Source: CAWCDJ01 sp963796675 (GTDB taxonomy: Bacteria; Acidobacteriota; Terriglobia; Bryobacterales; Bryobacteraceae). Taken from it: a DNA stretch of 64,000 nt. Positions 35,498 to 45,300 of the stretch are shown here, piece after piece. The notes under the pieces were generated by a model, which had not been told where the DNA came from, did not search any database, and saw only the letters and a list, made by a program, of their open reading frames with translations. The stretch is from contig CAWCMS010000013.1 in assembly GCA_963796675.1 (NCBI GenBank), forward strand, positions 620,001-684,000. The letters run 5' to 3'. The position numbers and the translations under genes were made by a program. The first letter of the stretch is position 1. Every line of letters begins with the position of its first letter.

Positions 35498-35806
35498 ATG
35501 TATCCGGTGACGACATTTCATTACCTGGTTCTGAGCGCCGCGCTGCTGGCGATCGGCACCGTGGGCGTGCTCACACGGCGGAATATCGTGATCATTTTGA
35601 TGTCGATCGAGTTGATTCTGAACGCGGTGAACATCAACCTGGTCGCGTTTTCCCACGCCTGGGGGCAGACCAACGGCCAAGTGTTCGCGATTTTCGTGAT
35701 TACCGACGCCGTAGCCGAGGCGGCCGTAGGGCTGGGCATCCTGATCGCGCTGTTCCGGAACAAGGAAACGGTGCTGGCGGATGAGATCGATTTGCTGAAG
35801 TGGTAG
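35498..35806 (+). CDS. nuoK: NADH-quinone oxidoreductase subunit K
   Basis: A 102-residue subunit with three membrane spans. Standard pieces: 'LLAIGTVGVLTRRNIVIILM', 'SIELILNAVNINLVAF' with its conserved Glu, and 'VAEAAVGLGILIALFRNKET'. Spacing to nuoJ and nuoL is 3 and 7 bases. All key residues seem present. Confidence 0.96.
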   Translation: MYPVTTFHYLVLSAALLAIGTVGVLTRRNIVIILMSIELILNAVNINLVAFSHAWGQTNGQVFAIFVITDAVAEAAVGLGILIALFRNKETVLADEIDLLKW

Positions 35807-35813
35807 GAGCGCC

Positions 35814-38003
35814 GTGAATTTCCTTGACCTGATTTGGCTGATTCCGCTGTTCCCGCTGTGTGGAGCGGCCCTGATGCTGGTGTTCGGTAAGCTGCTCGAC
35901 CCGCAGCCGGCCTCGGACGTCGCAGTGGCGCCGGGCGTCGAGCCGGTGTATGAACACGGCCACGGCGCTGCCGATGCGCATCACGCGCACGAGGCTCACG
36001 ACGGACACGGTCATGGGCATCACCACGGGCCTCTGCGGTCCCTCATCAAGCTGATCTGTCCGGGGATGGTGCTGCTGTCGTTCCTGTTTTCGGCGGGCGC
36101 CGTGTGGCAGCTTTCGCAACTGCCTTCGCGGGTGCATCAGGTGATCCAGTTCACCTGGCTCACCGGGCTCCCCTTCCACATGGCGAACGGCCACCTGGCC
36201 ACCTTCCAGCTCGACTGGGGCTTTCTGCTCGACCCGCTGAGCTCGGTGATGATCCTGGTGGTGACCGGCGTCGGCTTCCTGATCCACGTGTATGCCACCG
36301 GCTACATGGATCATGACAACGGCTTTTATCGCTTTTTCGGTTATTTCAACCTCTTCATCTTTTTCATGCTGATGCTGGTGCTGGCCAATAACTACGGCCT
36401 GCTGTTCGTCGGCTGGGAAGGCGTGGGGTTGTGCAGCTACTTATTGATCGGCTTCTACTTCCATAAGAAGTCGGCGGGCGACGCGGGCAAGAAGGCATTC
36501 ATCGTCAACCGGGTGGGCGACGCCGGGTTCGTCATGGGGATGCTGCTGCTGATGTCGGTGCTCGGCACCCTGAAATTTACTGACGTGAACGCGATTCTGC
36601 GCAGCGGACAATTTCCCGTGGAGACGGCCGGCTTCGGCGTGCTGAGCGCGGCGGCACTGCTGCTCTTCTTCGGCGCCACCGGAAAATCGGCGCAGATTCC
36701 GCTGTATGTCTGGCTGCCCGATGCAATGGAAGGCCCGACGCCGGTCTCGGCGCTGATCCACGCGGCGACCATGGTGACGGCAGGTGTGTACATGGTGGCG
36801 CGCTCGTCGGCGCTCTTCCAGTTGACGCCGCACACGCTGACGATCGTGGCGGCAGTGGGCGCGTTCACGGCGATTCTGGCGGCCAGCATCGCGCTGGTGC
36901 AGAACGATATCAAGCGCGTGCTCGCCTACTCCACGGTCAGCCAGTTAGGCTACATGTTCCTGGCGCTCGGCGTGGGCGCTTACTGGGTGGCGGTGTTCCA
37001 CCTGTTCACGCACGCCTTTTTCAAGGCACTGCTCTTCCTGTGTTCGGGCTCGGTGATTCACGCCATGGGCGGCGAGCAGGACATGCGCTACATGGGCGGC
37101 CTGAAGAAGAAGATTCCGATCACGCACTGGACCATGTGGGTGGGCTCGGTGGCGATCGCGGGAATTCCGGGCCTGGCGGGCTTCTTCTCGAAGGACGAGA
37201 TTCTGTGGCAGGCGTACAGTTCGCCGCAGGGGTCGAGGGTTCTGTGGGCGGTGGGTCTGGTGACCGCACTGATGACGGCGTTCTACATGTGGCGTCTGAT
37301 GAACCTGACGTTTTACGGCCGGTCGCGGGTAAAGCCGGAGGTCGAGGCGCATATTCACGAGTCGCCGGCGTCGATGACGGTACCGCTTGTGTTGCTCGCA
37401 GCTGGAAGCGTGCTGGGCGGGTGGTTGGGGACTCCCGAACTGTGGCACCTGGGCGAGCGGTTCCGCGGCTTCGAAAGATGGCTGGAACCGGCGTTCGCGT
37501 CGGCGGCCATCGAAGCGGTTAAAGAGGGAGCGCACACGGCGTCGACAGAGTGGATCCTGATGGCGTTCTCAGTGGCGTTCGCGATCATCGGCATCACAGT
37601 GGCGCGGTGGTTCTATCACCACAAGCCGGAGATTCCCGATTCGCTCGAACGGCGGCTCCAGCCGCTGCACGGCCTCCTGTACAACAAGTGGTACGTGGAC
37701 GAGCTGTACGACTTCCTCTTCGTGAACGGCCTGTGCAAGGGCGGCGGCCGGGTGCTGGGCGTGTTCGACCGCAACGTAGTGGATGGCGGCGTGAATGGCG
37801 CCGGCTGGCTGACGCGCTTCAGTTCGCGGGTTTCGATTTGGTGGGATACGTGGATTGTCGACGGGGCCGTGCGGTTCACGGCGTTTTTCGTGAAGATGCT
37901 TTCTTACCCGGTGTGCATCCTGCAGACGGGCCGCGTTCAATCCTATGCGCTCTTTGTGGTGGTCGGCGCCCTGGCGTTTCTCGGGTATTACATAGTGCGG
38001 TAA
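35814..38003 (+). CDS. nuoL: NADH-quinone oxidoreductase subunit L
   Basis: A 729-residue antiporter-like pump subunit starting with GTG 35814 after TAGGAG. It shows the proton-channel region ('GWEGVGLCSYLLIGFYFHKK', 'LLLFFGATGKSAQIPLYVWL', 'KRVLAYSTVSQLGYMF') and the C-terminal lateral helix. A histidine-rich insertion, residues 46-72 with 11 His in 27 residues, interrupts the first loop; it is not a usual NuoL feature. Length is longer than the usual 610-660. Confidence 0.95.
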   Translation: MNFLDLIWLIPLFPLCGAALMLVFGKLLDPQPASDVAVAPGVEPVYEHGHGAADAHHAHEAHDGHGHGHHHGPLRSLIKLICPGMVLLSFLFSAGAVWQLSQLPSRVHQVIQFTWLTGLPFHMANGHLATFQLDWGFLLDPLSSVMILVVTGVGFLIHVYATGYMDHDNGFYRFFGYFNLFIFFMLMLVLANNYGLLFVGWEGVGLCSYLLIGFYFHKKSAGDAGKKAFIVNRVGDAGFVMGMLLLMSVLGTLKFTDVNAILRSGQFPVETAGFGVLSAAALLLFFGATGKSAQIPLYVWLPDAMEGPTPVSALIHAATMVTAGVYMVARSSALFQLTPHTLTIVAAVGAFTAILAASIALVQNDIKRVLAYSTVSQLGYMFLALGVGAYWVAVFHLFTHAFFKALLFLCSGSVIHAMGGEQDMRYMGGLKKKIPITHWTMWVGSVAIAGIPGLAGFFSKDEILWQAYSSPQGSRVLWAVGLVTALMTAFYMWRLMNLTFYGRSRVKPEVEAHIHESPASMTVPLVLLAAGSVLGGWLGTPELWHLGERFRGFERWLEPAFASAAIEAVKEGAHTASTEWILMAFSVAFAIIGITVARWFYHHKPEIPDSLERRLQPLHGLLYNKWYVDELYDFLFVNGLCKGGGRVLGVFDRNVVDGGVNGAGWLTRFSSRVSIWWDTWIVDGAVRFTAFFVKMLSYPVCILQTGRVQSYALFVVVGALAFLGYYIVR

Positions 38004-38007
38004 CTAT

Positions 38008-39566
38008 ATGGACCAGCATTTACTGACGATCGTATTAATGACGCCATTGGCCGGCCTGTTGATCCTGCTGCTGCTTCCCTCGGGCAACAAGGGACTGATC
38101 CGGGTTTGGGCGAATGTGGCGGCGCTGGCGGGATTCTTCGTTTCGCTGCTGCTGGTGTGGAACTTCCGCAAGGGCGTTCCCGGCTTCCAGTTCGAAGAGC
38201 GGGCCGATTGGATTCCGACGCTCGGCGTCCACTATCACCTGGGACTGGACGGCATCAGCCTGCTGCTGGTGATGCTGACGACCCTGATGGGGTTCGTCGC
38301 GATCTTATGCTCCTGGTCGGCGATTCAGGACCGCGTCAAAGAATATTACGCGATGTTCCTGCTGCTGCAGACGGGGATGCTGGGCGTTTTCCTTTCGCTC
38401 GATTTCTTCCTGTTCTACGTGTTCTGGGAGCTGGTGCTGGTTCCGATGTATTTCATCATCGGGGTGTGGGGCGGACCGCGGAAACTGTACGCGGCGATCA
38501 AGTTTTTCCTCTATACCCTGGCCGGATCGGTGCTGATGCTGCTCGGCATCCTGGTGCTCTACTTCCAGCACTACAACCAATTTCATTTCTACAGTTTTGA
38601 AATCTCCGAACTGATGAAGGTCAGCCTGCCGCTGGCGACCCAGCAGGTGGTGTTCTGGGCATTCTTCCTCGGGTTTGCCATCAAGGTGCCGATGTTCCCC
38701 TTCCACACGTGGCTGCCGGACGCCCACGTGGAGGCTCCTACGGCCGGGTCGGTGATCCTGGCGGCGGTACTGCTGAAGATGGGGACTTACGGGTTCCTTC
38801 GCTTCTCGCTGCCATTGCTGCCGAAGGCCTCGGCCGACCAGGTGATCGTGCAGATTTTGGCGGTGCTCTCGATCATCGGCATCATCTACGGCGCGCTGGT
38901 GAGCCTGATGCAGAGCGGACTGGAAGAAGCTGATCGCCTACTCCTCGGTGAGCCACCTGGGCTTCTGCACGCTGGGCATCTTCTCGCTGAATCCGAACGG
39001 AATCGCCGGCAGCGTGATGCAGCAGATCAATCACGGCATTTCGACCGGCATGCTCTTCCTGGTAATCGGCGTGATTTACGAGCGGCGCCACACGCGCGAG
39101 ATTTCCGAGTACGGCGGGTTGGCCCACGTGATGCCGAAGTTCGCAGTCATTTTCGCCTTCGCCATGCTCAGCTCGGCCGGGCTGCCGCTGCTCAACGGGT
39201 TTATTGGAGAGTTCACGATCCTGCAGGGCGCCTTCGAAGCCAATCGCATCTGGGCGGCGTTCGCGGTCAGCGGCCTGGTTCTGGGCGCGGCGTACTTGCT
39301 GTGGCTATACCAGCGGACCATGCTCGGGCAGGTGACCAACGGCAAGAACCTGACCATCCCCGATATGAATCTGCGGGAGCTCGCGGTTTTCGCGCCGCTG
39401 ATCGTTTGGGCGATATGGATCGGCATCTATCCCAAGCCCTTCTTCGATATTTTGCAGCAGCCGGTGACGCGAGATCGTGCAGCGCGTGCGGCCGGATTAC
39501 TATAACGCGCCGGCGCTGGCTTCAGTGCCGCAGCGGGTGGCGCAGGCTTCAGGAGACGCGCGATGA
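38008..39566 (+). CDS. nuoM: NADH-quinone oxidoreductase subunit M, two frameshifts
   Basis: A proton-pump subunit; 518 residues if two extra bases are removed. The first frame stops making sense after 'LVSLMQS'; a G in the GG at 38917-38918 is extra, because removing it yields SDWKKLIAYSSVSHLGFC. Near 39469-39474 another extra base restores the ending 'IVQRVRPDYYNAPALAS', which then ends at TGA 39564-39566, overlapping the nuoN ATG (ATGA). The corrected span is exactly 519 codons. The two restored joins argue for sequencing error rather than a dead gene. Confidence 0.9.
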
Positions 39567-41031
39567 GCGAATTCTACACATCGACGGATCACTTCACGAT
39601 CATCCCGGCGGTGATGCTGGCGCTGTTCGGCTGCGCGATCCTGCTGTTCGACTTTCTGATCTTTCCCGAACCTCGCCAGCGCAAGTGGCTGCTGATCTTC
39701 GTGGCGCTGGCCGAAGGGTTTACCGGCTACGGGCTCTTCCGCCAGCAGATGTGGGTGGCGAGCCAGGGGTCGCTGGTGGGTTTCGGCGGCTCGGTGACCA
39801 TCGACGGCTTCGGCATCTTCTTCAACTGGATCTTCCTGGTGGCGGCGCTGGTGGTGGCGCTGGTTTCGTATAAGTACCTGGAAATCGCGGGCGAGCATCA
39901 CGGCGAGTATTACGGGCTGATTCTGTTCGCGCAGTGCGGCATGTACTTCCTGGCCACCGGCACGGACCTGATCACGCTCTTCATCGGGCTGGAGCTGATG
40001 GCGCTATGTTTCTATGTGATGGTGGGCTTCCTCCGCGGCGAGAAGCGGTCGAACGAAGCGGCGCTGAAATACCTGCTGCTCGGAGCATTTTCGAGCGGCT
40101 TCCTGGTATACGGCTTTTCGCTGATGTACGGAATCGCGGGCTCAACCAAGCTGGCGGTGATTTCGTCCGCGATCGCGCAGCGTTCGCCGTGGGATCCGGT
40201 GGTGTTTCTGGCGATGGCCACCACTGCGGTGGGGCTGCTGTTCAAGATCTCCGCCGTGCCGTTCCATATGTGGGCGCCGGACGCCTATGAAGGCGCGCCG
40301 ACCACCGTAACGGCGTATCTTTCGGTGGCGTCGAAGGCGGCGTCGATCGCGTTCCTGCTGCGGATTCTTCCTGGGCCCGCTGGCGCGACGCGCGGGCAAT
40401 GTGGGAGCCGCTCCTGACGGTGGTGGCGGTGCTTACGCTGACCCTTGGCAACCTGGCGGCCATCAACCAGACCAATATCAAGCGCCTGCTGGCATACAGC
40501 TCGATCTCGCATGCGGGCTACATGATGCTCGGCCTGATCGCGGGCAATCAAACGGGCATCAACGGAATCGCCGTCTACGTGATGGTCTACACCTTCATGA
40601 ACCTGGGGGCGTTTCTGGTGCTGATCGCGCTGCGACGCGGTCATATCATCGGCGAGGATATGGACGACATCGCCGGGCTGATGCACAAGAGCCCTGGGTA
40701 CGCGGTGCTGATGTTGATCTTCCTGCTTTCGCTGGCCGGCATTCCGCCAACCGCGGGATTCCTCGGCAAGTACTACATCTTCCTCTCGCTGATCGAGACT
40801 GGCCATTACTTCCTGGCGGTGATCGCGACGCTGTACGTGGCGGTGGCGATTTACTACTATTTCCGGATTGTGCGCAGCATGTTCATCCGCGGAAGCCGCT
40901 CGAAAAGGCGCCGCTGCGCTTCGAGCTTTGGCCTGCGCGTGGCCCTGGGGTTGACCGGCGCTTTGACGCTCCTGATCGGCATCTACCCCGAGCCGTTCCT
41001 GCGGCTGGCGCAGACTTCGCTAATGCGGTAA
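39563..41031 (+). CDS. nuoN: NADH-quinone oxidoreductase subunit N, frameshifts
   Basis: A pump subunit read in more than one frame. The first frame covers 'TDHFTIIPAVMLALFGCAIL' to 'AASIAFLLRI'. One extra C near 40366-40367 and another near 40384-40386 restore 'FLGPLADARAMWEPLLTVV', giving 489 codons. Further downstream the segment about 40891-40945 reads as a basic string in the long frame, while another frame reads 'PLEKAPLRFELWP'; a compensating pair of indels there is likely. It ends 'EPFLRLAQTSLMR' at 41031. nuoH starts 5 bases later. Confidence 0.88.
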
Positions 41032-41035
41032 CGAT

Positions 41036-42223
41036 ATGGAAGCCATCTTATCTCATCCCCTTTTCATGCCGATCGTGCTGACCGGTGCTGATCATCGGGC
41101 TTGTCCCGCTGGCGGCCGGTTACATCGTGCTGGTCGAGCGCAAGGTGCTGGCCGATTTTCAGGTGCGGCTCGGGCCGATGCGCGTCGGTCCGCACGGCTT
41201 GCTGCAGCCGATCGCCGACGCGCTGAAGCTGATGTTGAAGGAAGACATCATCCCGACCGACGTCCGATCGGACGATCTTCTGGCTCGCGCCGGTGATTTC
41301 GACGTTCACGGCACTGACCGCGTTTGCCGATGTTGCCATTAGCCCGCAATATCTACGTGGCGGATGTGAATGTGGGGCTGCTGGTGATTTCGGCGATGTC
41401 GTCGGTCGGGATCCTCGGGATTATCCTGGGCGGCTGGGCTTCGAACAGCCACTATCCTCTGCTCGGGGCGCTGCGTAGCGCGGCACAATTGGTGAGCTAC
41501 GAAGTGGCGCTGGCCTTCGCGCTGGTTTCCGCCGTGATGGTGGCGGGCACCCTCAGCATGCAGGGCATCGTGAAGGCGCAGCTTGCGCGGGGCATCTGGG
41601 GCGTGTTCGATAACTTCGGCTTCATGATCGTGCCGTTCGCGGTGTACATCATCGCCGCTACGGCGGAGACCAACCGGGCGCCGTTCGACCTGCCGGAAGC
41701 CGAGTCCGAACTGGTGGCCGGATTCCACACGGAGTACAGCGGTTTCCGCTGGGCGCTCTACTTTCTGGCGGAATATGCGAACGTCCTGGTAGTCTCGGGC
41801 GTCGCCGTGACGCTGTTCTGGGGCGGCTGGCTGCGGCCATTCCCGAACGTCGGATGGCTGGAGGTGCCGCTGAATTTCGGCGTGCCGGCGATTCTGTTCT
41901 TCGGCTCAGGCATACTGACCCTCCCGCTGGTACGGCGCCTCAAGGACGCAACGCAGCAGAAGGTGCTGGTGGGTGTGGCACTGCTCCTGCTGCTGATGGG
42001 CGCGCTGTTCCTGGTGCCGGTGGTGAACCAGGCGGCCATCGGCCTGTTCTGGTTCCTGCTCAAGGTCTCCTGCATCATCTACCTGATGATCTGGTTCCGC
42101 GGCACCTTCCCGCGCTTCCGCTACGACCAGCTCATGAATATCGGGTGGAAAATCGCGATCCCGGTGGGGATGGCGGCGGTCTTCGTCAACGCCCTGATCG
42201 GCATGCTGCGGCACGCAGCCTGA
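41036..42223 (+). CDS. nuoH: NADH-quinone oxidoreductase subunit H, three frameshifts
   Basis: A membrane subunit at the quinone entry; 394 residues if three extra bases are removed. The frame starts MEAILSHPLFMPIVLT. An extra G at 41084-41085 restores 'VLIIGLVPLAAGYIVLVERK'; an extra T near 41261-41262 restores 'PTDADRTIFWLAPVIST'; an extra base near 41340-41350 restores 'NIYVADVNVGLL'. The rest, 'AETNRAPFDLPEAESELVAG' and beyond, is clean. The corrected span is 395 codons. In most genomes nuoH lies between G and I; here it is last. Confidence 0.88.
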
Positions 42224-42391
42224 GGGTAATACAGCCAGGGCCAACTGTCGCTCCGTGTCGCCGAGAGTCGAATTCCGCCAACGCTGCACTTTTTCCTTGC
42301 AAACGCCAGAACTCTGCGCCACGATATAGGAGTTTTAGTACTTATTATCTATTACCTGAAATTGCAGCCAAGTTACGTACCGGAGGATAAC

Positions 42392-45300
42392 TTGATCGCT
42401 TGGCGTTCTGCGCGCATATTTCCGCCCGCCCATCGGGCGTCTACGATCGCTCTCGGCTATCTTGCTGTTTCTTTTCTTCTGGCGTTGCCCGCCGTGGCGC
42501 CGGCACAGGATCAACCCCGTGCGATAGCGCCGCCAACCCCTTGGATTTCCAGCCTAACACCGGCGAATGGTGTACCTGGCACGGCGGTGACTATCGCCGG
42601 ATATAACTTTGGGAGTACGCAGGGAAGTAGTACTGTTCGTTTCAACGGCATCCTTACCGTTGCAGCAAGTTGGAGTGACAAGGCAATTGCCACTACGGTC
42701 CCAATTGGCGCCACGACCGGCGCTGTCACGGTGACGGTGAGTGGTGTCGTAAGCAACGGAATAACCTTTACCGTATCTCCGGTGATTACCAGTCTGACGC
42801 CAGCGTCCGGCCCTTTGGGAACACCGGTGATTATCACTGGGACGAATTTCGGGGCGAGCCAAGGCACTGGCACTGTAACTTTCGCCGGAACTCAAGCCGC
42901 GGTTACCAACTGGAGCACCACCAGCATCACCGCGACAGTACCGTCGGGGGCAGTAAGTGGCAATGTCGTGGTGACTGTTGGGAGCCTATCCAGCAACGGT
43001 GTTACGTTTACCGTATTGCCGACTCCTTCAATCGCCAGCCTCTCGCCAACTTCCGGTGTGGTTTGGGCCTCTGTGGCAATCACCGGTTCCAACTTTGGAG
43101 CCTATCAGGGCACCAGCATTGTCACCTTCAGCGGAGCGACGGCGCCAATCACGAGTTGGAGCGCCACGAGCATTTCCACCGAGGTGCCCGCGGGCGCCAC
43201 CACCGGCAACGTAGTGGTAACCGTTGGCGGTATACCGAGCAACGGAGTGAGCTTCACAGTCCTTCCGATGCCGTCGATTACCACTTTATCGCCTGCTTCC
43301 GGCGCCGTGGGGAGCTCTGTGACCATCGCCGGATCCAATTTCGGAGCGAGTCAAGGCGCCAGTACCGTAACGTTCGGCGGTGTTGCCGCGTCGGCTAGCA
43401 GTTGGAGTAACACCAGCATTACTGCGGCCGTCCCTCCTGGCGCAACGACCGGCGCTGTCGTGGTGACGGTGAGCGGCGTGGCGAGCAACGGTTCGAGTTT
43501 CACCGTGTTGCAGTCGCCGGCCATTTCAAGCCTGACGCCGTCATCCGGGGCGGTCGGCGTGACGGTCACAATTACCGGGACCAATTTCGGAAGTTCTCAA
43601 GATATCCGCGTTGTGATGTTCAACGGGCAAGTGGCTTCGATCACGGGCTGGACCAGCGATCCTCCAAACGGAACTCTTACCGTCAAGGTTCCGGCGGGCG
43701 CCACCAGCGGCAATGTGGTGGTATATATCAATGGTACCAGCAGTAATGCAATGGCGTTTACCGTTCTTCCTCCGCCTTCGATTACCACTCTCGCGCCATC
43801 GACCGGAACCGCGGGTACGAGCGCGACCATCACAGGCGCCAATTTCGGAAGCAGCCAGGGCAGCGGCAGCGTGACTTTCGCTGGGTCACCGGCGACTGTG
43901 ACTAGCTGGAGCGACACCGTCATCGCGGCGACTGTGCCGGTCAGTGCTGGCACGGGCAGCGTCGTCGTGACCGCCAATGGCGCGTCGAGTAACGGTTTGA
44001 CCTTCACCACCATACCCTCGATCACCAGCCTTACACCTTCGTCCGCCGTCCTAGGGGCCCAAGTTACGATTACGGGCAGCAACTTCGGATACGGGCTGGG
44101 CGGAAGCACGGTCGCTCTCAATGGCTCCGTGGTCTCGTCAACGAGCTGGTACCCCGGGAACATCGCCTTCAATGTCCCGGCGGGTGCGACCACGGGCAAT
44201 GTCGTGGTAACGGTAGGCGGAATCGCCAGCAACGCGGTGAGCCTCGCTGTGGTTTCCCAGCCCACCATCACGGGTTTAACACCATCCTCCGGAGCGCCGG
44301 GCACTCAGGTAACCATTTCCGGCTCCGGCTTCGGCGCTGCTCAGGGCTCGGGGTTCGCTTGGCTGGGCAGCACGGTTGGCACAATTGTGAGTTGGAGCGA
44401 CAACACGATCCTTGCGACTGTCGCTTCGAACGCCCGTTCCGGCAACGCCCAGGTGCGGCAGAATGGTCTTTGGTCGAGTGCCGTTCCATTCGACGTAACG
44501 ACGGCAACTATCTCGGGCGTCTCGCCAATCAGCGGCGTGCCCGGCACGGTAGTTACGATTTCCGGCTCGGGCTTTGGCGCGGCCCAAGGCAGCGGGCAGG
44601 TTTGGCTGGGAACGGCAACCGGCGTAGTCCAGAGCTGGAGCGATGCGCAGATTGTGGCCCAGGTGGCATCCGGAGCCGCGACGGGCAACGCGCAGGTATT
44701 GCAGGGCGGTGCGCTGAGCAACGCGGTGCTCTTCACGATCAACAGTCTGCATCTCACGAAGGCCGACCCGGCCGCTGGAGCCGCCGGCACGACAGTCACG
44801 GTCTCCGGCAACGGTTTCGGAGCCGTGCAGGGAGCCGGATCGCTCATTCTGGGTACGTCAGCCGCCGCGATTGCCAGTTGGAGCGATACGCAGATTGTAG
44901 CCACGGTGGCCGCCGGTTCGCTGAGCGGTGTCGCTAGCGTGCAGCAGAACAGTGTGTCGAGTAACGCAGTTCCTTTCACCGTCCTGACGGAGGGCGGCAA
45001 TACTGTCGAGCCGGCCGTGCTGAACCTGGTGGTAGGCGATACCCATCAACTTCAAGCCCTGAGCGCGGCGGGACAACCCGTCACGGGATTGACGTGGACG
45101 TCCAGCGACCCGGCGATCGTGAGCCTGTCGTCGGACGACCCACCGGTTCTCACCGCCTTAATCCCCGGCCACGTGAGAGTCACCGCGGGTACGGGTTCGG
45201 TGGATGTCAGCGTTTCCGCGAGCGCGCTTCCGTCGGGGACGGTTCTGTGGTCCAACCCAGGCACCGGATCGGGCGTGGCGAAGATTGTTCCGGCCGTGCC

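Noticed and set aside
38900..41350. Programmed frameshifting in nuoM, nuoN and nuoH
   Set aside because: Several independent sites, no slippery heptamers or shared structure, and the same defect in hisS and other genes make error far more likely.
42500..45000. CRISPR or tandem DNA repeat
   Set aside because: The repeats are about 85 codons long, diverged at DNA level and encode TIG domains.
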